Assembly: GCA_038380795.1 (NCBI GenBank)
Contig: CM076261.1
Span: 9,740,556-9,804,555 of the forward strand
DNA from: Pyrocephalus nanus
Lineage: Eukaryota; Chordata; Aves; Passeriformes; Tyrannidae
Length of the DNA: 64,000 bases
Direction of reading: 5' to 3'
Part shown: piece by piece, positions 1 to 12,500 of the stretch
Layout of the letters: the number at the start of each line of letters is the position of its first letter
How positions within the stretch are numbered: position 1 is the first letter of the stretch
The notes under the pieces: model-generated
The model's input: the letters and a program-made list of their open reading frames with translations, nothing else
What the model was told of the DNA's origin: nothing
Databases searched by the model: none
Made by a program: the position numbers and the translations under genes

Positions 1-41
1 ATTCCTGGAGGTGGCATCACAAAACTGTTGTTTACTGAGAG
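1..41 (+). CDS. PSMG2: PSMG2 coding exon fragment (antepenultimate exon)
   Basis: Reads IPGGGITKLLFTE plus two bases (AG) of a split serine codon. The donor gtgagt follows at 42. The 5' end of this exon is outside the window. Confidence 0.9.
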
Positions 42-1791
42 GTGAGTTGTCTAAAGATAAGCACAGAACAATATCAGAAGTCCTGTTTTTAGTACTTGGG
101 TAGAATTGTCTTTTAAACTGGTGTGTTACAGGAAAGTTCCTCTTTTCATAGAACAGGGTTTTGTAGAAATGGAACTTTTTCCAGGTCAAGCCCATAATTA
201 AGAGGGGGAAAAAGGAAGTGGGAATTCTGGATCAATAAGTTAGAATATGATAAAAATATAAGGAAATCAGCTTTATAGTTAAGTTCACAATTAATCTGGT
301 ATCTGATTTTATGCAAGCCACAGTTTGTTAATAGCAAAATTAAAAAAAAAAAAAAAAACCAAAATCACAAACAATTCTGAGCACTAAGAATAAGTTAAGA
401 TTTCAGGGCCAGCAAGCAACTAGATGTAAGGGTTTCATTGAAAGGTGTGTGCATCAGAACTTGTGCTGAAAGCATGGCTGAGTTTTTAAAAATATTTTGG
501 GTATTAATACTCACTATGGCACAACTGTGTAGTTTTGCAAAAGATGTTTGTTTTGTGTTAGGTGGAAAATTGGCTTTTATTTTTAATTATTATTTTGTAT
601 ATCTGTCCACACTGTTGCATCCAACAGCAGCAGAGTCACTAATACCATGCTAACCTATGTACCGACTTCAGTATGGAAACAATATACAAATGTAAAAATA
701 AAAAGACCTGCCAGGACTTAAGGGGGGAAAATAATCAAAAATAACAATCTTAATATCTTAATGAAAAAATGAGAGTACTGTGAGTAAAGTAGTGATATGC
801 AGCCTGCAAAACTGCTGGTTTAAAGTACACAGAAAGGTAAGGAGTGATTCTATCAAAGGATCTGTGTTAATGCCCCACCAACACAAAGATGCAAACTAAG
901 TATGTAAAAGAGGCCCTGAGTACTCTTGCAAGATGTAGAATTCCTGCCCTGCAAGTGAAAGAACAAATTCAAGACTAAGAAAAAGGGCATGAAATGTGAA
1001 AACACACTCAAGGAAGTCTGGAGAGGAAAGAAAATCTGTCTATATATGCATACATTTTTACGTTTTGGATTTGTTTTTTAACAAGCCATATGCAGGTTGT
1101 TATTGCTCTTAATACATAAATATAATTGTTCTTGATCTAAAATAGAAATATAAATGCCTGCTCATTTTTGTTACAGCTGTTCAAAGGGAATTCAAATGGC
1201 AGTTCTTCTGAAATTTTGCTCAGAAGGGGACAACATCCCTGATGCATTTGTTCTTGTTAACTATCTCAATGAATGGCTCCAGCTGGTTAAGAGTGAAGTA
1301 AGTGCTGTTTGATCTAGAGTTCTTGCTTTCGTATTTTATATCCATTATTTTCAATTTTCTTCAATACAGAACTTCAAAAATGTTACTCAGATGAATTTTA
1401 GCAAAGTTAAATATGTTTGGTTTGTTTGGGCTCTTGGTCATCAAGGATACACCAAATTAAATATATATTTTGATTACAATCTCACTGGGAACCTCCACAC
1501 CTGAAGAACCAAACCTGAACACCAGTTCTTTTGTTTGACAGGTGTGGGGAAAGATTGTGCGAGGGTTTGATAGAGTTCTGTCTTCCAGTGCCCTTCTCTA
1601 AAGCAACCCACCATGGCACTGACGCCTTTACCTGTGCCAGAGATAGAATTATATCATTAATACTCAAAACTTAAAGAATTATTCTGGTTTTGTTGCAGAG
1701 CAACAATTCCACAGAGTGTTCTTCACAATGGAAGATACCAAGTTCTTGGCGCTTACTTTTTGGCAACGGTCTTCCACCCGCGCTCTTCTGA
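1..1791 (+). CDS. PSMG2: PSMG2 (proteasome assembly chaperone 2, PAC2), 3' part of gene, three coding exons
   Basis: PSMG2 pairs with PSMG1 to form the PAC1-PAC2 chaperone that guides alpha-ring assembly of the 20S proteasome. The window holds the carboxy-terminal 84 residues in exons 1-41 (cut by the window edge), 1177-1297 and 1699-1791, with stop TGA at 1789. Joined in phase they read through IPGGGITK, GIQMAVLLKFCSEGDNIPDA, LNEWLQ and WKIPSSWRLLFG to the end PPALF, which I recognise as the conserved PAC2 tail. All visible junctions are GT-AG (gtgagt, ttacag, gtaagt, ttgcag). The next gene, PTPN2, is convergent about 4 kb away. The amino-terminal part lies upstream of the window. Confidence 0.95.
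1177..1297 (+). CDS. PSMG2: PSMG2 penultimate coding exon
   Basis: 121 bp. The first base completes the split serine; 40 codons follow, including GIQMAVLLKF and SEGDNIPDAF. Acceptor ttacag ends at 1176 and donor gtaagt starts at 1298. The exon ends in phase 0. Confidence 0.95.
1699..1791 (+). CDS. PSMG2: PSMG2 last coding exon
   Basis: 93 bp, 30 codons plus TGA (1789-1791). Reads SNNSTECSSQ then WKIPSSWRLLFGNG and ends PPALF. The acceptor is ttgcag ending at 1698. The first ten residues differ from the human sequence as I remember it, while the tail is nearly identical. Confidence 0.95.
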   Translation, partial: SNNSTECSSQWKIPSSWRLLFGNGLPPALF

Positions 1792-2033
1792 TCAGTTCTG
1801 AACTCTCCTGTGAGTCACGTGTGTGGTCACAGACGTCCCTTGAGGTGGTGATTACACAGCAATTGCCAAGCCACAGCAGCTTGCTTTGTTGTCTGCATAA
1901 ACGCTTTATTTAAGATAAATTCCTTTTTGTGTGTGTGGGTAGATGAAGAAATTAAGGTAACTTTCACAAACTGACCAAAGAAATATGTTTTGTATAGTTG
2001 TTTATTGAGTAACTTTGGTTGAAAGTTTTTTCT

Positions 2034-2039
2034 AATAAA
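2034..2039 (+). terminator. PSMG2 poly(A) signal AATAAA
   Basis: Canonical AATAAA 243 bp after the PSMG2 stop, followed by T-rich sequence. The 3' UTR is therefore about 1792-2060. Confidence 0.7.
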
Positions 2040-2341
2040 ATATTTTTTAAGAAATATTTTTTATTCTTTGGTGAAGCGTTATTGCCATGGACAAGCCTAT
2101 GGTGCTCCTTCTTAAATCAGGTGAGAACCTGAGAGTGATGGGTAGGCATAGATTTTCTTATGAAGATAAAACCCTTCTCTTCCATGTCAGCTGTGGATCT
2201 TCCTTTTCAAAACTTCCTGGTGATGTGAGTGAAGGTCAGAAGTGATCCAGTTTTGCCTTCTTTTCCCAGTGCTGTTTTGGTAGATTCAGCTGGGGAGACT
2301 GCAAGCAATATAATAGCCTGTTCTGGCTTTTGTAGTCTACT

Positions 2342-2715
2342 TAGAGAATGGCTTGGGTTGGAAGGAATCTTAAAGATCATCTAGTTCCAAACCCCTTGCC
2401 ATGGTCAGTAGACCAGGTTGCTCAAAGCCCCATCCAACCTGGCCTTCCAGGGATGGGACATCCATAACTTCTTTGAGCAACCTGTTCCAGTGCCTCATCG
2501 CCCTCACAGTAAAGAATTTCTTCCTAATATCTAATTTCCTAATATCTGATCTAAACCTACTCTCAGTTTAAGGCCATTCCCCCTTGTCCTGTCACTACAT
2601 GCCCATGTGAAAAGTCCCTCTCCATCTTTTTTGTTGGATCTCTTTGGGTACTGGAAGGCCACAATCAGGTCACGCCTGAGCCTTCTCTTTTCCAGGCTTC
2701 TGTTCCACTTCCAAG
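2342..2715 (-). repeat. CR1 LINE 3' fragment, minus orientation
   Basis: The plus strand begins with the reverse complement of a CR1 3' end (a gaatgg / ggttggaagg block, then cttaaagatcatctagttcc) and continues through gggatgggacatccataact, a gttccagtgcctc block and the ccccttgtcctgtcactac block typical of the CR1 3' UTR region. It is 5'-truncated, as most CR1 copies are. It resembles the copies at 37590-38422 and 56367-56785. Confidence 0.85.
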
Positions 2716-2739
2716 GGCTGCTGAAATGATAAAACTACA

Positions 2740-5700
2740 GCTTTCTAGGTCGATGAGCCTTCTTAGACTGATTTGAACATGAATACAGTGCTCTCAGATA
2801 TAATGGAACTGGGTAACAGTGCCCTGAGAGCAGGCAGTCTGGTATCTGTGTGTTTTATAAGTTGAGTCTGAGACAGCAGTTGTGTGATGTGCAATTCACG
2901 TGTTTGATGTTTTTCATGGTACTTGTTTTGTTGTATTAGGTTACACGTTCAATACTGATCTTTTGGAAGTGCTTGGTCACATCAGTTTATTTAAAAGCAG
3001 CTCTAGAACTGACCATTTCAGTTATCCGTGATTTAGAGTTGAAAAGTGTTGTGAAAAGTATTGAAAATATATAACGAAAATATATTTTTAGGAGTTCCCA
3101 CAGGTATCCAGACTAATAAGCTGGCAAGTCAAAACGCAGATACAGTCCAGGAACACAGACAAAAGGCCATGAGTAGCACAAGGCAAGCCTGGTAAGTCTA
3201 AAACTAGTTGGAAAAACTGACCACATTCAAACTGAGCCCAGTGCTTAAATTGTTGTGAGGCAGAAGGGAGAAGGGAGCACAGTCACTTCCCTCTTTATTC
3301 CCCAACGCTTGTGCTGGGAGACAGGCCAGCTGCGGTGTGACAGCAGCTTCCATGCAGGAAATAAAGGATCTGTAATTGTCCATCACACAGAAACTCAAGG
3401 TCACCAGTGTCCTGCACTGCAGGAGCTCCTGCCAAGCACCAGCATCAGCCACTCCGTGTGAGCGAGGTGCAAGGTGGGCTCCATGCTGGACAGGTGAAGA
3501 CTGACTCTCAGGCTCTGTTTTTCTTCTCCCTCTTCTTCCCCTCTCATCCTTAATTCCCAGCCTAATGGATGTATTTATTTAGCTAACTACATTCCAGTCC
3601 TGCACACTGACTCCTGTGTGTAAGTTCTGAACTTTGGATCTAGGTTAAAATAGCTGTTAACAGGAATAACCAACTGGAAAGATTTGATAAGGGTGATAAA
3701 TCTTTTCATACTTTTATACCTGTGCCCCTAAGAGCCATTCCTTGGAGCGGAGGAGAAAAAGACAAGGTGAGTATTGTTAAGGGCTAAAGGATTGCTTGTA
3801 GCCTTTAAAAAGTGACTATGGGGTGTACATAGAGCAGAGGGGCAGATTAAGTCTGGAGTGACTGAAGGACCAGACAGAAGCGATGAAGGGGCTGTCGTTT
3901 GCTCCACAGTATTTTTCTTAAGTGAGCCACAGACGTTCAGTACCTCCTCAAGAAGCACAGGCGAGTGTAAGCTCGAGGAGGAGGGAAAAGGAGAGCACTC
4001 GGTACAAGGAGTATTCTCTAAAAGAGAAAAATCCTCAAGGCTTTCTGTTCCCTGTGGAAAAGGCATAGGACAGTTCGATGTTTATGAGACAAGGAGACAG
4101 ATGGCCACCAGATGCCGCTGCAGGACGGACAGCGGCTGCCCTTGGCCGGCCAGAGCCCCTCCCAGAGCCCCGGGAGAGGTGAGCCCACTCTGCACACACC
4201 AAAGCCTGCCTGCAGAACAAGGCCGCGGCTTTGTGCTGCTCTTAAGAGGACTACCAAAAATAAAGATACCTCTGCAACATTGCTCTTGAACATGGAGAAA
4301 AAACTGGCAGCCATTAAATCACAGCTTTTTCATTTGGAAAAAAAATGCCATCCACGAGTCTGATTCTTCTTTAAAGGCTGCAATTAGATGCTCACTTGTC
4401 CCTTTTCTCTAAAGGCAGCCTCTCCCCTTCTTTCACCTATTTAAATACATTGTCCCAACAGTGGACAAGAATTGTGGCTTGTGTAGAAATAACTAAACAA
4501 ATGCACGGGGTAGAAGTTCCTGGGCCAGTAAGCCAAGATTTCTGTCACAAGGCAGCCCTCAATCAAACTTGACAAAGCCCTGGTTTAGGAACTACTCTAC
4601 CTTGATGCCCTTTGCCCATTCATCAAGTTGGCCTGACATCAAATTTAATCCAGCAGCTCAGTAGCTGAGAACCATTTAAAAACTGAGGGCAAATCAGCAT
4701 TTCGATTAGCATCATTCAGCCCTCTATGCCCCATAAGATAAACTAGCTGTGTATGTGATAGGTCTGATAGCAGCAGGTAAAATAACGAAACACGTGTGTG
4801 TTTCCAGTAGTCATGCACTCCTCCAAGAGGGTAAAATAATGAAAACCTAAACCACAGCCCAAGGTAAAAGGCATGAACAGCTGGAGGCCTTATCCAAAGA
4901 CGTTCCAAGTGATATAAACGGGCTCTGTTCCTGTATTAAACAATAACAGGGTTTATTGCAGTGGTTTTGGCAGAGTTTCATCTCTTGTTATAAGCACTCC
5001 TGGTCTCACAGCTGCACCAACTTGAAAATGAAAGCTGAATCAAGTCACAGTGTTTTCTTCTCCAACACAGGCTCAGGACAATGCTAATCACCTAAAGAAG
5101 CAAAAATATTTGGACAAGCCAGACTCTGACAATTCAGACTATTTGAGGATGGTGTCAAGCCTGTCTTTAGCTCAAGTAATTTCATTAAATACTCCCCTGA
5201 TTCAGCTTTCCTTCAAGTTAAACACAATGCTTTCATGCTTGGGTCTCAAAACCAAGTTCTGCTAAGATTTCAGGGTGCTGCTTATTTTAGCAAAACTTGC
5301 TTTACTTGGCCTAGATTTCCCCCTCTTTCACAATTTACTTTCAGTAACTGTATGATTTGTACAAAAACCTGTTACAAAAATACGCAAAGTGCAAATCACA
5401 TATAAAATCCCACCACATGCCACTTTAGACAGTCATAGTAGATGTATAGGTTTTTTGTGAGTTCAGGTTTATCTGAAACTGTCAGAGAACATCAACAAGT
5501 GCAAAACTGAGATCAGCTCTGTTACAGAAGGCACAGGGCTGGAAACTGCTGACCCTGTTGGAAGAACTCCTTGAAGCAACACTCCGGTTTTACCCCTTAC
5601 CAATCCATCCTGACTTTGTCAGGGAGTATGCTGACAGAAGGTGGGATATGTGAAGAAAAATACTGTACATACAACACATGGCAATGGCACAATCCAAAAC

Positions 5701-6140
5701 CCGTTTAATTACAGACACCATTGACTTGATGCACTTTGCACCGGGCCCTGAGCTCCTGTTACACAGGACCGTGGGTCTTGAGAGGTCAGATTTCACATCT
5801 GTCTTCCCTTTAAAGCATCGCCAACGAAACACTTTCCCTTCACAAAGTCACTCTGAACATTTTGTGCATATTTTATAGCAAACATAAGAAGGGTTACCAA
5901 ACCAACTGGTCAGATTAATAAAATAATAATCTTAGTGGTGTATTACAAAACAAATGTGCAAGAGTTTCCTCCTAAATCAAACTACAATACTTAGCATCAA
6001 TGGAAATATTTTTAAGCACTTTCTAATAATTTTGCCATTTTCCAGTTAAGACAGGTATCAGGAAACCTTAAGGCAAAAACGCTTCTTTTTCCACAAAACA
6101 GGCTCTTAAACAGTTTCTCCCTAACATAACGTGCACACAA
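2740..6140. other. Intergenic DNA between convergent PSMG2 and PTPN2
   Basis: About 3.4 kb with no gene I can support. Around 3200-4360 the base composition is richer in GC and both strands carry open frames of 80-143 codons, but none resembles a known protein. The plus frame at 3858 opens at GTG, not ATG. The rest is AT-rich unique sequence. Confidence 0.6.
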
Positions 6141-6144
6141 CAGC

Positions 6145-6491
6145 ATATTGTCAATTTAAAAAAATATTTAATGCTGCCAAAAAGTATAAAAATACAATAA
6201 GAATGGCAGTACAAAACAAAATATTTCCTAATTTATTTCTTTTACATCTTTCTACATTAATACAGGCATTATAAAAAACACAAGATGGCAAATTATTTCG
6301 TTTTGCAAAGTAGCACACGCTGCTGGTGGTCTTCATCCCCTCGGTGCAGTTTACGCTGTAAACAGATAACTGAGGTCTTCTTGGTACTTAACAGACCTCA
6401 CTTTTTGTTCCCGAAGAGGGGGCTCATGTCTCGCTTTGCATGTCAATAATTTGCAGTTTATAGCTGCAGAATATTCACAAGTCTCGAAGGC
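6145..6491 (-). other. PTPN2 TC45-isoform 3' UTR
   Basis: Sequence after the PRLTDT stop. The segment with ATTCTGCAGCTATAAA just downstream of the stop and the distal TACTGCCATTC / CTTTTTGGCAGCATTAAA segment look like the human TC45 3' UTR as I remember it. That similarity is recall and was not computed. The end point is inferred from the poly(A) signals. Confidence 0.65.
6167..6172 (-). terminator. PTPN2 TC45 poly(A) signal ATTAAA (with AATAAA at 6237-6232)
   Basis: ATTAAA on the minus strand at 6172-6167, preceded by a canonical AATAAA at 6237-6232. Either could direct cleavage. The distal one sits in the segment that looks conserved. Confidence 0.6.
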
Positions 6492-6513
6492 TTAGGTGTC
6501 AGTCAGTCTCGGC
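6492..6513 (-). CDS. PTPN2: PTPN2 alternative last coding exon (TC45 tail PRLTDT)
   Basis: Acceptor gtcgcag ends at 6514. One base completes Arg387, then six codons read PRLTDT and TAA (6494-6492). This is exactly the tail of mammalian TC45, the nuclear-shuttling isoform. The exon has only 22 coding bases and is recognisable only by joining it to the exon 9 internal donor. Confidence 0.92.
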
Positions 6514-9500
6514 CTGCGACATACAACCAAAAGAAAGTCACCGATTCAGTACAGAGTACGGGGGGGAAAAAAACAATAACAACAAAAAACTAAGAACCAG
6601 CAGCAGGTTTGCAGCCCACTGTCAATACCAAACAGCTTCTCATGCATTCCCTGGAGCAACTACTGCCTTCAGAGCAAGTACTCTTGGAAAGCCGTTCTTT
6701 TCCAGAAGGTATTTCCATGTGACAGTATACGGCACATCCTTGCTGGAGATTTTCAAGTACAGGTCTCAGTCCAGCAAACCCCTTCCTGACACATTTAACC
6801 CCAAGCACTGCAGGAGTCTCCTTAGGCCTCAGTGGGATTATGGCAGGCTGCATCTCAGAACACACCACCTCTCAACGGCTTTGTAGGCCAGCCCTGGCAC
6901 AGCAGCACGGAAATAACTGTTTACAAGGCAAAGGTTTCCTGCAGAGAGGAAGACATCCCAGCACTGGACATTCCGCTCTTAGGCAAGGTAAGTGTCTACT
7001 CTGAGGAACACAAAGACACCTTGGTGTTCACAGCACCACACCCCCAAGCTACTACAAGTAACACACGTCTGAGTTCTGCGAGTGCTACACTGATTCGTAA
7101 AGCAGCTTTCCTCGATCAGCTATGACACACTGAGAAAGGGCTTCCAAGCATTTATCCTTCCAATTTAAATAAAGACTCAGACAGAGATGCAATTTTGAAC
7201 ACATTTATTTTTCGTACATAAAAATGAAAGACTGACTTAAAACTTCAGGGGCAAACAAAAAAAGCCCAGGAAGACTACTGTGTGTTACGTCAACTTTGCA
7301 AATACCGTCCTCTGGCTTAAGCCACTCGGCCAATGCAGAAGACTTCCTCTTTTGCCACCATTAATATACTTTCTCGTGCAGTCCTCAAGTGTCTCAGGTT
7401 TTACTATAATGCCAAACAGCAAACTAAATAATTTGGTTTACATTCATTAAACATAAAGCTAGCCAGGCTTTTTAACTGCCTGCATGATCCAGTCACACAT
7501 ACATGCATACACATTTATGCCTCTTCCCTTTTCAGAGGGAAATAAACTGATGTCAGTAAACCATTTTACTCGAGATTTAACAGAATAAGCTAAGTTTCAC
7601 TTGCAACATCTCACTTCCATAAAATAAATCCATAGGTTTTTTTAAATTGCTATTTCACACTGAATTAAATTATTTTACTTAATACATTTCAAGGAAAATA
7701 CAGATGTACCGTCACTCTAAATGGACTGTCCCTGCACCAAGAACATAAACAGGAACCCTAAAGAACTAATTCCAACTTTGCAAACTCCTTGCAATGGAGA
7801 TCCAGATGTTTGCTAGGTTTTTTTTTTATGAAAATGTGCATAATTTCTACATGAGTGTTCATCTGAGAGTCAAACTGTTTTATCAAATTCAGAGATGCCC
7901 ACTATGCATCAAATATTTTGACTGATGCATTTCCAGAGTACAGGGGAAAACCAAACACAGTAACCCTTCGAACCAAGCCCAACAATGTTTTAGAAGTAGC
8001 ACAGGACCAGCCAGCAGCTTGCCAGAAACCAGGGTGGAAGGAGGTAGGAGAGGGGTCAGAAGGCACGTCCTTTAATTTCACCCTTTAATTATTTCCTATT
8101 ACAGGGGTGCCTGGGATCAACAGTGTTTCATTTTGGCCCATAGTTGTTCCTATGTCCAAGTTGTGCAAAACTGCTGCAAATTTAAATCCCACAGAATAAC
8201 AAAGTATCACAAGGGTTTAATGTGCAGCAAGAACAAGTGTCTTCCAGATTTTGGATTTTAAGGATTAGTGCTGGACCAGGAGGAAGACTTTTATCCAAAT
8301 TATTTCCTGGAATGTACTAAGAGACATGTTGTTTGCTTGTCCTTCCTATTTTCACACTGCCATGAACAATTCCCTGTTCAAAATATTTTTATCCAGGACT
8401 TTTTATCAGTTCATCCTCCTTAAACTATTAACAGTTAAAACTCCCAAGGTACTTGAAATCACAGAACCCAACTAAACTTTTACAGAACAACTGCTGAATG
8501 TGCAAGTCCTGCTTTATTGCATCAAGAAGGTAAGAGAATGTGAGGAGATGCAAGATGGCCACCTCCTGCCCTGTTCCACCCTGAAATGAGGAATGCTTGC
8601 TGAGGATCAACAAAACTGAAAAGCCAGAATTTGGAAGATGGAATCAGGAAACAACTCCAGTGACAAGTTGCAGTCAGAGCTCAGTGCCTGTAGAATACTG
8701 GTGGCCCAGGAAATCCTTCTCATGCCAAGAGAAGGGAAATCAGTGACAGTGTGGTATCAGTGAAGGTTTCACCTGCACTTTTTCCTTAGATGCTTTTAAG
8801 TATTTAGAATAAAATTTGGAATATTTCTGTTACAAAAGCATTTAACTACATTCCATGTATTTTTCCATAACCAAAATATCTTTATAAGGCACATACATTT
8901 ACACCTACTAACAGTTACAGCTGATACTGAAAAACCTGTCTTCTCAATTTAAAGAAAAAAAAAAAATCTTCTGACAGTCTTGTTGGCTAAAAGTTATAAA
9001 AACGGTGAAACATCTTGAAATATGTGAGCTGCCTGCCTACACTGTGTCAAAGCAGTCAGCAAGTCATTTTGCTGTTAGGGCTGCACGTTTGGTCAGCAAT
9101 GCCACAGAACAAATTGTCTTGTTCTGCTGACGCACAATTTCCCGAATTGAGAACTGCATGAAACTGCACTTGTTTTCCTGATCTGGACCCTTTAGCATTT
9201 GTTTACTATATAAACAGTGTGGTCCAAAACAGTATTAGCTATTGCGAAATGGGAATTTCAAAGAGTAAACTGTACTTAGCTTTGTGTAGTAAATGTCAAA
9301 GTAACTGGGCCCTGTGCCTCCTATGTTACTGCAAAGCTTGGATGTTCTGGAAAACTTTCAAGTTAATTCCTCTGAATAAGGAACAAAGTAACCATCCAGC
9401 TCTTTTGGTATTTTTCAGCAATAAATCCAGGAAGCACATAGCAAAATGGGAGGGGGGGGAAGAAAACTCCCCAAACCTCACACCCAACAGAAAGCAACCA

Positions 9501-12500
9501 AGCTTAGAAAACAGAAGGAGAAAACATGACTTCTCTGAAGTCACCCAACAAGGCAATGCTTGAATAAATAAAATCCACATTTCAAAGTACAATCCAATCC
9601 TACAAATTATTAGGTCTCAACTGGAACAAAAAGCTACATACAGCCACATACCATCTGTATTGGAAGATAATTTAAAGGGCAGAAAGCGATTTGTGTTGAA
9701 TTAGTATTTAGGAAGTGTTATCGCCCAAGGAACGGAAAGGGAGTGCTTGATAATTTTAAAGGGGCTGTAGCACATGTATTCCCAAAATATAAGTAATTAA
9801 GTGTTTTACCATCATGTCTCTAAAACAGTGCTGGAGAAACTGAAAAGCAGTTCTAGACTTTGTGAAGCCACCAAAGTGGCTCGTACAGGCAAACAAACTG
9901 GGTATGGCAGAACACTACCAACATTTCTTTCCTATTAAAGCCACCCTTGCAAGTCCAACTACAGTTTCCTTTGATGTGCTTTTTACACCTGTCACTGATG
10001 AATGAATTTTATTCTTTCTAGCAATTAAAATCTATAGACACACGAAACATTATGTCTCACATTTAATGGAATGTCAGAACTTGAAATGTTGGCTTTCAAA
10101 CAGTAGCTGAAGTCTGAATACATTAATCAGCTAAGGGGACTAAGTTGTCAAAAGTCTTAAAAAAAAAATTTCTATGTCTTACTTAAATAATGAAAACTAC
10201 AAAAAATAAATAAGGAATGCAAATTAACAGAGTAGAAATTGGCAAGTGCTTCATCAGACCCCTAGCTGCTCATTTCAAACTGAAGAGACAAAATACGGGG
10301 AATGGTTGCACTGTTCTTTTCATGCACAAATTATAATTACATTTAGTTTCAAAATGAAATTCTTTTGGTCAGAAATTTGTACAAACTGAGCTTTTAAAAG
10401 TACAGTGAACTACAAAAAGATTAAATATGCAATTATAAAATATATTTATCCTAGGTCGTAAGAATATAAAATGTTTAAGTTCATGTCACTAGTACATTAC
10501 ACATATTTAAGGATAACTTCTTTGCATTAATAATGTAAATGATACAACATTGTTTATTGCTTATGTCAGGCATGAAAATTTAAATCCAGACAGCCTTCAG
10601 TAGCTAAACCTCCATGGTTCAGCTTTGTTTAAGATCCGGTAGAACACCATTTTAAAAAGTGTATAAACAGTTGCAGCAAGTTTGTACCTGCTCATATAAA
10701 CCAAAACCATCAGCTTTGTTGGGGGGCAGCGGTTCATTTTTGTCAGTACCTGCAGTGGAAAGTCCTGAGATGTCAACATGGGATCAAGTTTACATCACTT
10801 CTCTATTGTATGTAACAGTCTGCACCCATTCCAGGAGTAAGGAATTTACTGCTTAAAGTCACACCCCTAGTCATTAACTTGCAGCAAAATTAGCTGTTGG
10901 AGCAGTCACGCTTACTGTTTACTTACAAGGAATGTTCTTGAAAATACATTTTCCAAAAAGAATAAGCACCAACTAAAATCAGTGTACCGAACCCAATCTT
11001 AGTGAGAATAGGTTTCCAATATAACCACCTTTTTCTTTTTCTTTCAGTCTCATTTAGCTTCTGCTTCATCTGCTGCAGCTTCTGTGCTGTGTTTGCTTTT
11101 CTATCCTCCCGCAGTCGTTTTCGGACAGAACTGGAAGAGAAAAAAAAAAGTAAATCTTACACTGTAGAACAGGAAAAGAGGCTATGACAATATTAAAGCA
11201 AACCTCTTTCCAACACACTCCCTGTAGTTAACCCAGCATTACCATAAATTAGCAGTATATATAATTCAAGCCAAGCAATCTTTATGTTTTAATAACCTTG
11301 ATGAAGAGAGTTTCAGATCAGTGAAGCCCCATGAAGTAAATAAATGACAGATGTAAAGATGTACACAGTGCTTGACCTACGTTGTTCAACAAAGAACAGA
11401 TGGAGTCATCTACATTATCTGAGCTTAGTCTTTCACCCGTCTGTGCCCCATTTGGTGGCAGAGATGTTTTAATGGAGGCTGGGTTTGCATACAATGTCAC
11501 ATACTACATGCAAACACTCATAGTATGTATGTGGGTCCCTCCACTGCAGAGTTCCCACCAGCCTCAATGATACATTGATCCAAACCTACCCACACCTGCA
11601 TGCAGGTTTAATAATATCTCAGGCTGTGAACTAGATCTTGATAAAGGACACAGGCTAAAAACCCAGTTCTGTGTGTTGTTACACTGTTAGGGCCACTTTC
11701 TAAGTCTTGTCTCCAAAAGTACTCTCACAATCTGTAAGACATCCGTGACTACGACACAAAAACCCACTTTGATGATCCAAGTCCGAGCACACAACCACCA
11801 CACTCACACCCACGCCCCACCTGTGAGAGGTTCCTTCAAATATCCACAGAATTGCTGTCATTCTCTCTCAAAAACACTCATGAAGACATGGAAAGGCAAA
11901 CCCACCAGGGCATTTAGTGAGCCAGAAGCTATTTCAGAATTCTGGCCTATCCACACTGAACTGCTGTGTTTTGTCTCAGGCTGCACCTCTTTGGAACAGA
12001 TGCTGCCTCCTCCCGTGCACCACATGGCTCAGCTCAGCTCACAACCCTGACTGGTTTCTGGATCTCTGGTTTAGGATCAACATTTGGTGACCCCCATGTG
12101 GGCAGGCCCCAGTGACACAGTGCCTCCCAGCTGAGGTATTAGTGCTTGCGAGGCAGAGACACTTGAAAGACAAATTCACCTGACACAGCTAAACCACAGA
12201 AAACCATTCACAGTGGTAGATTTAACACAAACAGAGGGTATCGTATGGTTCCAATGATACAATTTCAACCACTATACAGAAAGTGGTAGGTGATAAAGCC
12301 TTTGTGTTTCTGAGGTATCATGGATTTTTTAAAACAGAAGTTAGCACTGTATTTACAAATCAGTATCAAGTTATTTTTGGCAATTTTAGGACCTAATTCA
12401 CACTACACAATGGAGTTCACTGACAGTGTGCAGGAAAATGCTTTCAAGCATGAGGCTTAGCTGCTTCAATCAGAGACATTTTCTTCTCTTGATCTTTCAA

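Noticed and set aside
3858..4289. 143-codon plus-strand frame as a gene
   Set aside because: Starts at GTG, resembles no protein, has no splice context, and the opposite strand is equally open.
6832..7125. 97-codon plus-strand frame
   Set aside because: Lies in the PTPN2 TC45 intron, with no similarity or splice signals. Probably chance.
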